This document shows positions 1-10,951 of a stretch of DNA of 64,000 bases, piece by piece. Source of the stretch: Bacteroidota bacterium (GTDB taxonomy: Bacteria > Bacteroidota > Bacteroidia > Chitinophagales > Saprospiraceae); the NCBI GenBank assembly GCA_029557915.1, contig JAKQHS010000028.1, positions 1-64,000 of the forward strand. Direction: 5' to 3'. Made by a program: the position numbers and the translations under genes. The notes below the pieces were generated by a model, which worked only from the letters and a program-made list of their open reading frames with translations, was not told the origin of the DNA and did not search any database. The stretch's first letter is position 1. Every line of letters starts with the position of its first letter.

Positions 1-567
1 GCCCGGCGATTTAATTCCATTTTCTGAACCGCAGAGGGACTCAGGGTTCGCGGAGCAAGGAATTAATTCTTCCGGCATCGGAGATGCATGACCTTATTGG
101 TAAAAAATAAGAACAAAACAATGGCTTCGGAGAAGCCCAACTATTGCAGTCCCAATAAAAAAATTTTCATTCTTTTTTTCGATAAAGATGAGGGCGGTGG
201 CCATCGTTTGGGTGGGGTTTCCGATAAGACCTTTAAATATTTATGTTCGAAGATGTCGGGCTTCTCCGAAGCCGGGGTTTTGCTTTGAATGAGTATTAAA
301 AACGTGGAGCATCTTCGATGCTTGAGATCTTAACTTTAAAAGGTTTTCCACAAAGCCACGGTGGTGGTTTTCCACTAAGACACCATTTTTCTGTGGGACC
401 TCTGCGTACTCCGCACCCTTCGCAGTTAAAAATTAATCAAAAAAGGTGTCCCGCAAAGATGTTTCCCACAAAGACGCAGCGAAGCGAAGAACACGAAGTC
501 GGTTGATTATTAGTAAGTTATATTTTGGAGCTTCCGAACCCCTAACCTTTTCAAATGTAATTTTGCT
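1..567. other. Window start, no gene supported
   Basis: No reading frame here looks like a real protein. Short open frames exist but show no recognisable family and lie over repeat-like DNA. The stretch holds four 13-bp mini-hairpins (75-321) and degenerate phrases built on CACAAAGACGCAGCGAAG-like words (about 340-505), which look like decayed intergenic repeats. An upstream gene may end to the left of the window. Confidence 0.6.
75..321. repeat. Four 13-bp covarying mini-hairpins
   Basis: Four short palindromes share the form GC(A/T)TC-NNN-GA(A/T)GC, a 5-bp stem with a 3-nt loop: 75-87, 124-136, 260-272 and 309-321. Copies at 124 and 260 are part of a 16-bp perfect inverted repeat (123-138 against 258-273). 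The outer pair uses GCATC/GATGC and the inner pair GCTTC/GAAGC, so the central stem pair changes on both sides. No function is known to me; they resemble REP-type intergenic hairpins. Confidence 0.6.
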
Positions 568-654
<87 letters not shown>

Positions 655-671
655 CGCTGTCAGCCGTTCCT

Positions 672-679
672 TATCTTTG
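672..679 (+). promoter_or_regulatory. Predicted -7 box of valS
   Basis: TATCTTTG matches the Bacteroidota -7 consensus TAnnTTTG exactly. Only 6 nt separate it from the valS ATG, which implies a leaderless or nearly leaderless mRNA. No TTG -33 element was seen at the usual distance. Confidence 0.65.
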
Positions 680-685
680 CCCCCC

Positions 686-3340
<2,655 letters not shown>

Positions 3341-3352
<12 letters not shown>

Positions 3353-3536
3353 TCAGCTTTCAGCATTCAGCTTTCAGTAGTCAGCATTTAGTTGTCAGCT
3401 TTCAGCTGATAGCTGCTAGCTGATAGCTGATGGCTGATAGCTGATGGCTGATAGCTGATGGCTGATCGCTGATAGCTGATAGCTGATAGCTGACAGCTGA
3501 TAGCCGACAGCTGATTGCTGACAGCTGATATCTACG
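3341..3536. repeat. Heptamer array 2 (AGCTGAT/AGCTTTC family)
   Basis: Twenty-eight 7-bp units in uninterrupted phase. The left part mixes AGCTTTC, AGTAGTC and AGCATTC; the right part is mostly AGCTGAT with single-base variants (GGCTGAT, AGCTGAC, AGCCGAC). The array starts inside valS, supplies its final codons and TAG stop, and stops 2 bp before the stop codon of the convergent gene. AGCT is self-complementary, so the right half can form many alternative small hairpins and might act as a bidirectional terminator; that role is inference. Confidence 0.92.
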
Positions 3537-3538
3537 AA

Positions 3539-5809
3539 TTACCTCTGTATAATAAACTTCTTCGTCTTCGTTCCGTCATCCGTAGAGATCCGCATCAGGT
3601 AGGTGCCCGGAGCCAGATTGTGGGTATCAAATTCAAAGGTCTCTTTCAGGACACCCTTTTTAGTATGCAACTGCAGGACCCTTCCGTTGATGTCGGCGAT
3701 CACAAAATTGGCATTGGTTAATTTATCGAAATTGACCTGGGCGCGGATATAGTCGCTTGCAGGATTGGGCATGAGTTGCAGGGTCTGCTCCGGCAGGGCC
3801 ACCTCGTCCACCGGGGTGGAAATTTCAAGTTCCATCCGCATGACGGGCGCATCCGAAGATCCTCCCCATTGGCCGCCTGCGTACAGCAAGGTACCGATAT
3901 AATAATACTGGATGTCGGACTCTATAAAATGATAAGCCTTGCTGGCGGCATCTTTGTAGGAGACGCCCAATAGGTATCGGGTGCCTTTTTTAAGAGGAAC
4001 GTTGTCCGTGAAATTTACGAAATCAAGCAGGGTCTCTTCAGCGATTTCGCTTTGGTCTTCGGTAAATTCATGGGTGGCGAAACCCACGATCTTGATCTGG
4101 TCCGGATTGTCCGTGATAGCCTTATTAACATCAAAATTGTTGAAATCGCGGTCCACGCTCGGCAGCAACTCAGCCAGGTAGATGGTGACCGATTTGCCTT
4201 TGAGCATGCCGTCGGCCTGTACCATAAAAGCTCCGAAAGTGACGTTGCTGGCGCTGAACTTGTCATTGGCATTCCAGTCCGTGGAAGTGTAATAGAGATT
4301 ACCAAAAAAATAATCGCCTCCATTGGCGGCCCTGATTCCCTGGGAAGTATTCAAACCGTCATCCTTGGAATAGAGATTGGTGGTCACAATAAATTCCTGG
4401 ATCCGCACATTATTGGTCGGGTCCGCATCGTCCGGCGATCCGGGCGGAGGTTCAACGGAATAAACGATAAAATAAACGCCAGGGTCAAGTTTGCCAGGTA
4501 CAAAGGACTTGGGAAGTGAGAACGTCGTGTCCCGGGCGCCGGAAGGCAGGTTGGCAATGACCAGGGAATCGTTGTGCAACAAGGCGCCGGTACTGCTGAA
4601 CAGTTGGGCACGCAGGGTCAAATTACTGATATCCAACGATCCCAGGTTGGCCAGGTTGGCGCTGAAGGTGGAGGTATCGGTCGTGATCTGGCTGGCCGGA
4701 GTAGCATAGTTGAAAGGGAAGAAAAATTGTTTGTCCTGGACCTCAATATCCACCGGGGATTTACCAAGCAGGTAAACATCATCGATGATCCAGGCATAAA
4801 AGTCGCTGTCAAAAATGAACTTGATCCTGGCCTGGGCCTGGTTGGCCAGTTGAGGTAACTCGATCTTAAGAAATTTTCCCCTGGGCGTCGTTTCATTGGG
4901 TTGAAGATCCGTGTTTATCTCCACGGGGTTCGACCAGGTAGCCCCTCCATCGATGGAAGTAGCATATGAACTGGTTCCATTATCAAATGAATTTAAAGTA
5001 GCAATGGCCTCAAAAAATTTCAAAGTGACCGAATTGAAGGTGCTGCAGTTGATGACCGGTGAGATCAATTCTCCGTAACGTCTTGCATATGGGGCTGGAC
5101 CGCCTGGGATATTATTAGTATCGCCCTGGGTAGTCAGGAATGCTGCATCAAACAGCATAGACCCATTGTTTTTACTGGGGGCATCAATGATAAGTGAACC
5201 TAAGCCTCCGACATAAGAAATTACTCCATTGGACACCCCATTTTTTGTCCACACAAAAGTATCCGATGCATTGGATAGCCCCTTCGTGGTCCAGCCGTCC
5301 GGACCGCTGTCAAAATCTTCATAATAATGGATTTGAGTGTCATTGGTGGGATCTTCAAAGATGAATTTTGCCTTGCTTCCTGAAAGGTTCATTTTGATCT
5401 TGATACAATCATTTTGACCCACCATAATTGTAGGGATCGTGACCGCGGGATCAAACCCACCTGGAGGAAAAATGTCATCCCCGCCCTGGTTGTTACAAAT
5501 GATTGCCATCACTGCCCCTGCCCTTTGGGCTTTTAGGGCTTTTTGTATGAATGAACAGGTGCCCCGATCCACCAGGACAATTTTGCCGGTGACTGGTAAA
5601 ATGGTATCGCAACCTTGGGAGTTGTTGACGCCATTATTTGCAAGAATAAGATCATAGGAATTCACGGAATCAGGAAGTTGACCACCAAATTCTGCAACTT
5701 CAAATCCATATTCGGTAGTGATCCCGTTAGCAGTCACCCTGAATACAGTCTGGGCATTGAGGCCCACTGCAAAGCCAAGAAATGTCAATAAGATTAAATT
5801 CCGGAGCAT
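3539..5809 (-). CDS. T9SS-sorted PA-domain protein
   Basis: Predicted secreted or surface protein of 756 residues. It has a cleavable signal peptide (about residues 1-19, ending LNAQ), a protease-associated domain at about 35-135 (motifs CSFIQKALKAQRAGA and IPTIMV), a long beta-rich central part with CARDB-like character, and a C-terminal type IX sorting domain (starting LMPNPASDYI, ending KKFIIQR). The sorting domain means export by the Por machinery and cell-surface attachment. I see no peptidase domain beside the PA domain, so it is more likely an adhesin or binding protein than a protease. It converges on valS with only repeat DNA between. Substrate unknown. Confidence 0.85.
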   Translation of the reverse strand: MLRNLILLTFLGFAVGLNAQTVFRVTANGITTEYGFEVAEFGGQLPDSVNSYDLILANNGVNNSQGCDTILPVTGKIVLVDRGTCSFIQKALKAQRAGAVMAIICNNQGGDDIFPPGGFDPAVTIPTIMVGQNDCIKIKMNLSGSKAKFIFEDPTNDTQIHYYEDFDSGPDGWTTKGLSNASDTFVWTKNGVSNGVISYVGGLGSLIIDAPSKNNGSMLFDAAFLTTQGDTNNIPGGPAPYARRYGELISPVINCSTFNSVTLKFFEAIATLNSFDNGTSSYATSIDGGATWSNPVEINTDLQPNETTPRGKFLKIELPQLANQAQARIKFIFDSDFYAWIIDDVYLLGKSPVDIEVQDKQFFFPFNYATPASQITTDTSTFSANLANLGSLDISNLTLRAQLFSSTGALLHNDSLVIANLPSGARDTTFSLPKSFVPGKLDPGVYFIVYSVEPPPGSPDDADPTNNVRIQEFIVTTNLYSKDDGLNTSQGIRAANGGDYFFGNLYYTSTDWNANDKFSASNVTFGAFMVQADGMLKGKSVTIYLAELLPSVDRDFNNFDVNKAITDNPDQIKIVGFATHEFTEDQSEIAEETLLDFVNFTDNVPLKKGTRYLLGVSYKDAASKAYHFIESDIQYYYIGTLLYAGGQWGGSSDAPVMRMELEISTPVDEVALPEQTLQLMPNPASDYIRAQVNFDKLTNANFVIADINGRVLQLHTKKGVLKETFEFDTHNLAPGTYLMRISTDDGTKTKKFIIQR

Positions 5810-5831
5810 CAGAAAATTAGGTTTTAGGATT

Positions 5832-5839
5832 CAAAAATA
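5832..5839 (-). promoter_or_regulatory. Predicted -7 box of the T9SS-protein gene
   Basis: TATTTTTG on the minus strand, 22 bp upstream of the ATG at 5809, matches TAnnTTTG. No clear -33 TTG. Confidence 0.5.
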
Positions 5840-5842
5840 GTA

Positions 5843-6811
5843 TTAATTGTGGTTTTGAATAAGTTCTTCTTTGCGGATGGCATACACACCCGGCCGGGCG
5901 CAAACCAGTCCGGCAGCCTTGTTGGCCAGGCTGGCGATAAGCTCAAGAGATAACGACTGGACGATGCCAAATGTTGCAATGGCGGTGACGGTATCACCGG
6001 CTCCGCTGACGTCGGAGACCTGCCGGATTTCGGTAGGCAGCAGGTGACTCCTGTGGCCGTCTGAAATAAAGATTCCATGTTCGGCCAGGGTGATCATGCT
6101 GATCCCGTGATGAAGCCGGCCCCTGAGATAGGCATCAGCCTGCTGCAGGCTCTCCATTTCGGGCTTTAAGGGAAAGGGCAATTGGCGGGCGCATTCCTTA
6201 AAATTCGGCTTGAATACCCGGCAACCGGAATAGGCGAAAAAGTGGCTCTGCTTGGGATCGACGATCACCGGGATAGCAAGGGATCTTGCTTTGTCCAGGA
6301 CGGTGTGAATCACTTCTTCGGTGAGCAGTCCTTTATTGTAGTCTTCGAGGACCAGGGCTGCCGGAGGCTCCTGCCGCAGGCGGTCCAGGATTTTTTCAAG
6401 CAATAGCTTACTCTGCTCCGGAGAAAGTTCTTCGGTCATTTCATGGTCTATTCGCAGCATCTGGTGTCCCGCGGCGATGATCCTGCTTTTTGAGGTGGTG
6501 GGGCGGTCCTTTACCGCGATGAGGTCATGAGCAATTTCCTCCAGGTCCAGCATGACGCCCAGGTATTCCGCTTCCCGGTCTTCCCCGGTGGCGGATACCA
6601 GGGTCACATCCGCGCCGAGACCTTTGAGGTTGGCAGCCACATTGGCGGCGCCTCCCAGGGCATGGCGGGTATGTTGGTGGTTGACGATCGGGATGGGCGC
6701 TTCCGGGGAAATTCTTTCGACGGTACCGTGAATGTAGATATCCAGGATGATATCTCCGATCACCAGTATTTTTTTACTCTCGAAATCGTCTAAAGCCTCC
6801 GTTACCGACAT
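5843..6811 (-). CDS. hldA: Heptose-7-phosphate kinase (PfkB family)
   Basis: PfkB/ribokinase-fold sugar kinase of 322 residues, most like D-glycero-beta-D-manno-heptose-7-phosphate kinase (RfaE1 or the N-terminal half of HldE), which makes heptose bisphosphate for the lipopolysaccharide core. Seen: the N-terminal GD-ILD motif (VIGDIILDIYIHG), a GGAANVA loop and the C-terminal anion-hole signature DVSGAGDT with the catalytic Asp. No nucleotidyltransferase domain is fused. The start at 6811 (MSVTEALDDF) is chosen over a Met 22 codons upstream because that one overlaps the preceding gene. It follows waaA after 1 bp, so the two are surely cotranscribed. Another PfkB sugar kinase is possible but less likely in this context. 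Confidence 0.85.
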   Translation of the reverse strand: MSVTEALDDFESKKILVIGDIILDIYIHGTVERISPEAPIPIVNHQHTRHALGGAANVAANLKGLGADVTLVSATGEDREAEYLGVMLDLEEIAHDLIAVKDRPTTSKSRIIAAGHQMLRIDHEMTEELSPEQSKLLLEKILDRLRQEPPAALVLEDYNKGLLTEEVIHTVLDKARSLAIPVIVDPKQSHFFAYSGCRVFKPNFKECARQLPFPLKPEMESLQQADAYLRGRLHHGISMITLAEHGIFISDGHRSHLLPTEIRQVSDVSGAGDTVTAIATFGIVQSLSLELIASLANKAAGLVCARPGVYAIRKEELIQNHN

Positions 6812-6812
6812 T

Positions 6813-8024
6813 TTAATGCTGGATGAGGGGGCGAAGGTAGTCAATGATTTTTGCAGTAGCTCCCCGGTTTTGATCAAAATAATCGCGGACTTGTCCTTTT
6901 ATCCGGGGCAGCTCTGAGGGTACGATTTGCTCCCATTGTTGAACCAGTTCATTCACCGTATTGACTTCGAAGGCCAGACCGAGGCCGATCAGGTCGATGG
7001 CTTCCTTAAAATTCTGATGTCTTGGACCAAAAAAAACAGGAATTCCATACACGGCGGCTTCAAGCGTATTGTGGATGCCCCGGCCAAATCCTCCGCCGAT
7101 ATATGCCGCATCGCCATAAGCATAAAGCGCGTTGAGCAAACCCATGCTGTCCACCACGATCACCCGGGCATCTTCCCCCTTCCATTCGGAATAGCGGATC
7201 GGCAAAAATTCAGCGAAACCCTTCCGGATGTCTTCGATCCTGGAAGGGGAGGGTTCATGGGGAGCCAGGATCAAGGTGATCTCCGGATGCCTTTCCAGGA
7301 AGCCCGCTATAAGCCGTTCATCGGAGGGCCAGGTGCTCCCGGCGATCAGGGTGGTTTTAGAACCCTTCCATTTCTCCACTTCAGGCAGGATTTTTTTGTT
7401 TTCAACGAGCTGAAGGACCCGGTCAATTCGGGTATCCCCGGCCTGGACCACCCGTTCAAAACCTTTTTCGCTTAAGAGATCCATGGTCAGCTGATCCTGG
7501 GCAAAAAAACAGCTTCCCTTTCGAATCACCTGTAAAAACCAGGCGGCCCAGGGTTTGAGCGGGAAATAATGCCGGCGCCAGACATTGGCTATGAATACAA
7601 AGGGAACGTCCGCCTTCTCCAGGGCCAGCAAATGATTAAACCAGTATTCATATTTGACAAAGATGGCCAGTCGCGGACGGATATGATCGACGAAACCGGC
7701 CGCCTTCGAAGGGGTATCCAGGGGCAGGTAAGCCACCCAGTCCGCAAAAGGGTAATCTTTCCTTATTTCATAACCGGAAGGGGAGAAAAAAGTCAAGACT
7801 AAAGGAATGCCGGGAAACTCCTTTTTAATGGCTTCGATGACCGGCCGGCCCTGTTCAAATTCTCCCAGGGAAGCGCAATGCACCCATACCGGGGATGTTT
7901 TGAACCGGGGAGCGCGTTGATTTTTTCTGCCCCTGTAAAATTTATTCCATTTTTTATTCAGGAGGGAGAGGAAGGGCAAGGCAAGGGCAAAAATCCGAAT
8001 GGCCGTATTGTAGAGGAAATGCAT
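6813..8024 (-). CDS. waaA: Kdo transferase (lipid A glycosyltransferase)
   Basis: 3-deoxy-D-manno-octulosonic acid transferase, an inner-membrane-associated GT30 enzyme that adds Kdo from CMP-Kdo to the lipid A precursor. The 403-residue product has an N-terminal hydrophobic anchor (MHFLYNTAIRIFALALPF), the Kdo-transferase motif WVHCASLGEFEQGRP with the catalytic Glu, and a C-terminal GT-B half with GGGFGRGIHNTLEAAVYG. The start at 8024 is preferred over one 21 codons upstream that would run into the preceding gene. It sits between a predicted outer-membrane protein and the heptose kinase, an envelope operon. Confidence 0.93.
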   Translation of the reverse strand: MHFLYNTAIRIFALALPFLSLLNKKWNKFYRGRKNQRAPRFKTSPVWVHCASLGEFEQGRPVIEAIKKEFPGIPLVLTFFSPSGYEIRKDYPFADWVAYLPLDTPSKAAGFVDHIRPRLAIFVKYEYWFNHLLALEKADVPFVFIANVWRRHYFPLKPWAAWFLQVIRKGSCFFAQDQLTMDLLSEKGFERVVQAGDTRIDRVLQLVENKKILPEVEKWKGSKTTLIAGSTWPSDERLIAGFLERHPEITLILAPHEPSPSRIEDIRKGFAEFLPIRYSEWKGEDARVIVVDSMGLLNALYAYGDAAYIGGGFGRGIHNTLEAAVYGIPVFFGPRHQNFKEAIDLIGLGLAFEVNTVNELVQQWEQIVPSELPRIKGQVRDYFDQNRGATAKIIDYLRPLIQH

Positions 8025-8035
8025 GAATCGAAAAG

Positions 8036-8767
8036 TCAATAATAAAGGGTGCCCGGGTCTTTTTTCTTGTAAAAAGGAATGATCCATCGGGCCTGCAAGC
8101 CGGCCAAGCCATCAAAACGGTTTATAGGCTTGACCTCGGGATTGTCCAATTGAATATTTCTTTTCAGCCGGGTGAATGCCTGGCTGAATTGAAGGGCAAT
8201 TTCAAAATTGATAAGCCGGTTTTTGGCCAGATGCCGGTAAGCCAGCTGTTCCCCAAGGGCAAAGCCCGAGGAAAAACGGTCGTATCCCGCCCGGTATTCT
8301 CCCTGTATGGGGATGAAGGTATTTCCAGGATTTTGAAAGCGGATCCAGTGGGCCAACCAGCCGCCTTTAGCGCTCAGGACCAGGGACTGGCTGCCCAGTT
8401 TAATCGACCTGCCCAGGTGTATGCCCAGGAAAATCCCACGTTGCCTGAGATCGACCTCGGCAAGTTGATGGTCTTCGCCGATGAGTTCCCCACCCGGAGC
8501 CCTCAGGGGAGCCAGCACATCCTCCTTCACAGTTGATCCGAATAGAAATTCGGCACCGAGGCCGGCTTCCCAACCCCCGCGAACAATTCCGGCACTGCCA
8601 TGTAGGGTTCCGTGCCCACCATATCGTTTACCCAGATCAAAAAGGCTCAACTGATATCCATATCCCAGGCTCAACAGGGCCTTTGGCATGCTGTCCTGAA
8701 TGTTTATTTTACCAAATGAAAGACTGGGCCAGCCAATGAACATTATAAATGCCAGGGTCTGCTTCAC
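8036..8767 (-). CDS. Predicted outer-membrane beta-barrel protein
   Basis: 243-residue protein of unknown function with a signal peptide (residues 1-19, ending LSFG). The mature part alternates hydrophobic and polar residues and is rich in Gly and aromatic residues (LLSLGYGYQLSLFDLG, AGYDRFSSGFALGEQL), as in small outer-membrane barrels. It ends 11 bp before waaA and is probably the first gene of that operon. I do not recognise a named family. Confidence 0.6.
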   Translation of the reverse strand: MKQTLAFIMFIGWPSLSFGKINIQDSMPKALLSLGYGYQLSLFDLGKRYGGHGTLHGSAGIVRGGWEAGLGAEFLFGSTVKEDVLAPLRAPGGELIGEDHQLAEVDLRQRGIFLGIHLGRSIKLGSQSLVLSAKGGWLAHWIRFQNPGNTFIPIQGEYRAGYDRFSSGFALGEQLAYRHLAKNRLINFEIALQFSQAFTRLKRNIQLDNPEVKPINRFDGLAGLQARWIIPFYKKKDPGTLYY

Positions 8768-8785
8768 GGGGTGAAAATAGGTAAA

Positions 8786-8923
8786 AGGTCAGAGGTCAGA
8801 GGTTAGAGGTCAGAGGTCAGAGGTCAGAGGTTGGAGGTTCGAGGTACGAGGTACGAGGTTAAAGGTACGTAGTTAGAGGTCCGAGGCTCGAAGCCATCCA
8901 CTGCCCACCATCCACTATCCACC
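8786..8923. repeat. Heptamer array 3 (AGGTCAG then ATCCACC)
   Basis: Fifteen in-phase 7-bp units of the AGGTCAG family (8786-8890), drifting through AGGTTCG and AGGTACG to AGGCTCG. After a 5-bp break come four units of an ATCCACC family (8896-8923). The array lies between divergent genes and ends 6 bp before the -7 box of the sugar-nucleotide operon. A short relative occurs at 52272-52299. Confidence 0.88.
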
Positions 8924-8929
8924 AAACCG

Positions 8930-8937
8930 TATATTTG
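8930..8937 (+). promoter_or_regulatory. Predicted -7 box of the UXS-rfbB-export operon
   Basis: TATATTTG matches TAnnTTTG exactly and lies 19 bp before the ATG at 8957. The region where a -33 element would sit is occupied by the ATCCACC heptamers. Confidence 0.6.
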
Positions 8938-8956
8938 CCTCCTTCTATTCTTGCCA

Positions 8957-9892
8957 ATGAAAAAAGTACTGATAACTGGCGCAGCCGGATTCCTGGGGTC
9001 CCACCTTTGTGACCGGTTTATCAGGGAGGGCTACTCGGTGATCGGGATGGACAACCTGGTTACGGGGAGCCTGGGTAATATCGAACATCTGTTCAAACTG
9101 AAAGAATTCGAGTTTTACCACCACGACGTCAGCAAATTTGTTTATGTGCCTGGCCCCCTGGATTATATCCTTCATTTTGCTTCCCCGGCCAGTCCGATCG
9201 ATTATCTCAGGATGCCTATTCAGACCCTGAAGGTGGGTTCCCTGGGTACGCACAATTTGTTGGGCCTGGCCAGGCAAAAAAAATCAAGGATCCTGATCGC
9301 GTCCACTTCCGAGGTGTACGGGGATCCCCTCGAGCACCCTCAGCGGGAAGAATACTGGGGGAATGTGAATCCCATCGGTCCGCGGGGGGTTTATGACGAA
9401 GCTAAAAGGTTCCAGGAAGCGATCACCATGGCTTACCATCATTATCACGGCCTGGAGACCCGGATCGCGCGGATCTTCAATATTTACGGGCCGAGGATGC
9501 GGGTGGAGGACGGGCGCGCCTTGCCGGCTTTCTTTTCACAGGCCATCCGGGGGGAAGACCTCACGGTTTTTGGGGACGGCTCCCAGACCCGTTCTTTCTG
9601 TTATGTTGATGACCTGGTGGAAGGCATTTACCACCTTCTGCTCAGCGACTACCACCTGCCGGTCAACCTGGGCAATCCCGATGAAATCACCCTTATGGAG
9701 GCTGCCACCGAGGTATTGCAGTTGGTCGGCAACAGCTCGCAAATCGTATTCAAACCGCTTCCGGTCGATGACCCTAAGACACGACAACCTGATATTTCCA
9801 GGGCCAGGTCTATCCTGGGCTGGGAACCGAAAATAGGCAGGAGGGAGGGTTTTAAACATACCCTGGAGTACTTTAAAAAAGTCCTGAAATAA
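8957..9892 (+). CDS. uxs: UDP-glucuronate decarboxylase (UDP-xylose synthase)
   Basis: Extended SDR enzyme of 311 residues that converts UDP-glucuronate to UDP-xylose. It shows the NAD-binding [10 protein letters not shown] at the N-terminus, the UXS-type [11 protein letters not shown], a catalytic YDEAKR (Tyr and Lys) inside [14 protein letters not shown], and the substrate-binding R-x-F-NIYGPRM stretch, which together favour Uxs over other NDP-sugar epimerases. The ATG at 8957 gives the usual MKKVLITG start; an in-frame TTG 6 bp upstream is less likely. Its TAA overlaps the ATG of rfbB by one base, so the two are translationally linked. Confidence 0.9.
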   Translation: MKKVLITGAAGFLGSHLCDRFIREGYSVIGMDNLVTGSLGNIEHLFKLKEFEFYHHDVSKFVYVPGPLDYILHFASPASPIDYLRMPIQTLKVGSLGTHNLLGLARQKKSRILIASTSEVYGDPLEHPQREEYWGNVNPIGPRGVYDEAKRFQEAITMAYHHYHGLETRIARIFNIYGPRMRVEDGRALPAFFSQAIRGEDLTVFGDGSQTRSFCYVDDLVEGIYHLLLSDYHLPVNLGNPDEITLMEAATEVLQLVGNSSQIVFKPLPVDDPKTRQPDISRARSILGWEPKIGRREGFKHTLEYFKKVLK

Positions 9893-10947
9893 TGAAATCA
9901 GACAAAACGATATTGATCACGGGGGGAGCCGGTTTCATCGGGTCTCACGCGGTCAGGCATTTTATTAATAAATATCCCTACCGGATCGTCAACCTGGACG
10001 CCCTGACTTATGCGGGTAATCTCAACAACCTGAAGGACATCCAGGGTCATCCCAACTACCATTTTGAAAAAGCCGATATCCGGGACCGGGATGCCCTGGA
10101 CCGGATCTTCAATTTTTATAAGCCGGATTGGATTATGCATTTTGCCGCGGAATCCCATGTGGACCGTTCGATCATGGACCCTCTTGCTTTCATTGAAACC
10201 AATGTGTTGGGCACAGCCAATCTCTTGCTGGCCGCCCGCAAACACTGGCAGGAACTCCAGGGCAAATTGTTTTATCATGTTTCCACCGATGAGGTGTTTG
10301 GCAGCCTGGGCGCCGAAGGGTATTTTTCGGAGGATACCCCTTACGATCCGAGGTCCCCTTATTCCGCATCCAAAGCTTCATCGGACCATTTTGTGCGTGC
10401 CTACCACCACACCTACCATATTCCGGTCATCGTTTCAAATTGTTCCAACAATTACGGGCCCTACCAGTTTCCGGAAAAACTGATCCCGGTCGTCATCCAG
10501 AACATCCTGAATGAGAAACCCATCCCGGTCTATGGGGATGGAACCAATATACGCGACTGGTTATATGTTCAGGACCATATTGACGCGATAGACCTTATCG
10601 CCCACCGGGGCAAAACCGGGGAAACCTACCTGATAGGAGGGCATAACGAACTCAGGAACATTGATTTGGTGCGATTATTGTGTAATATCATGGACCACAA
10701 GCTTGGGCGGACTAAGGGACATTCGGAAAACCTGATCCGTTTTGTCAAAGACCGGCCGGGCCATGACCAGCGATATGCCATTGACGCTTCAAAATTGGAA
10801 AAAAACCTGGGCTGGCTGCCCATGATCAAACCTGAAATTGGATTGGAAATGACGGTGGATTGGTATTTAAAGGAAAAAGAATGGCTGGCCGGCGTAACCT
10901 CCGGGGCTTACCAGGCATACTATGAACAACAATATCAAAATCGTTAA
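9892..10947 (+). CDS. rfbB: dTDP-glucose 4,6-dehydratase
   Basis: Makes dTDP-4-keto-6-deoxyglucose, the branch point for rhamnose and other deoxysugars of surface polysaccharides. The 351-residue product has GGAGFIGSHAVRH at the N-terminus, the dehydratase motif STDEVFG, HFAAESHVDRS and the catalytic YSASKASSDH. No other dTDP-rhamnose genes are in the window. It overlaps uxs by one base and is followed 4 bp later by the export protein. Confidence 0.94.
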   Translation: MKSDKTILITGGAGFIGSHAVRHFINKYPYRIVNLDALTYAGNLNNLKDIQGHPNYHFEKADIRDRDALDRIFNFYKPDWIMHFAAESHVDRSIMDPLAFIETNVLGTANLLLAARKHWQELQGKLFYHVSTDEVFGSLGAEGYFSEDTPYDPRSPYSASKASSDHFVRAYHHTYHIPVIVSNCSNNYGPYQFPEKLIPVVIQNILNEKPIPVYGDGTNIRDWLYVQDHIDAIDLIAHRGKTGETYLIGGHNELRNIDLVRLLCNIMDHKLGRTKGHSENLIRFVKDRPGHDQRYAIDASKLEKNLGWLPMIKPEIGLEMTVDWYLKEKEWLAGVTSGAYQAYYEQQYQNR

Positions 10948-10951
10948 GGGA

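Noticed and set aside
88-506. Two short plus-strand frames near the window start
   Set aside because: They cross mini-hairpins and degenerate repeats and show no protein-like features.
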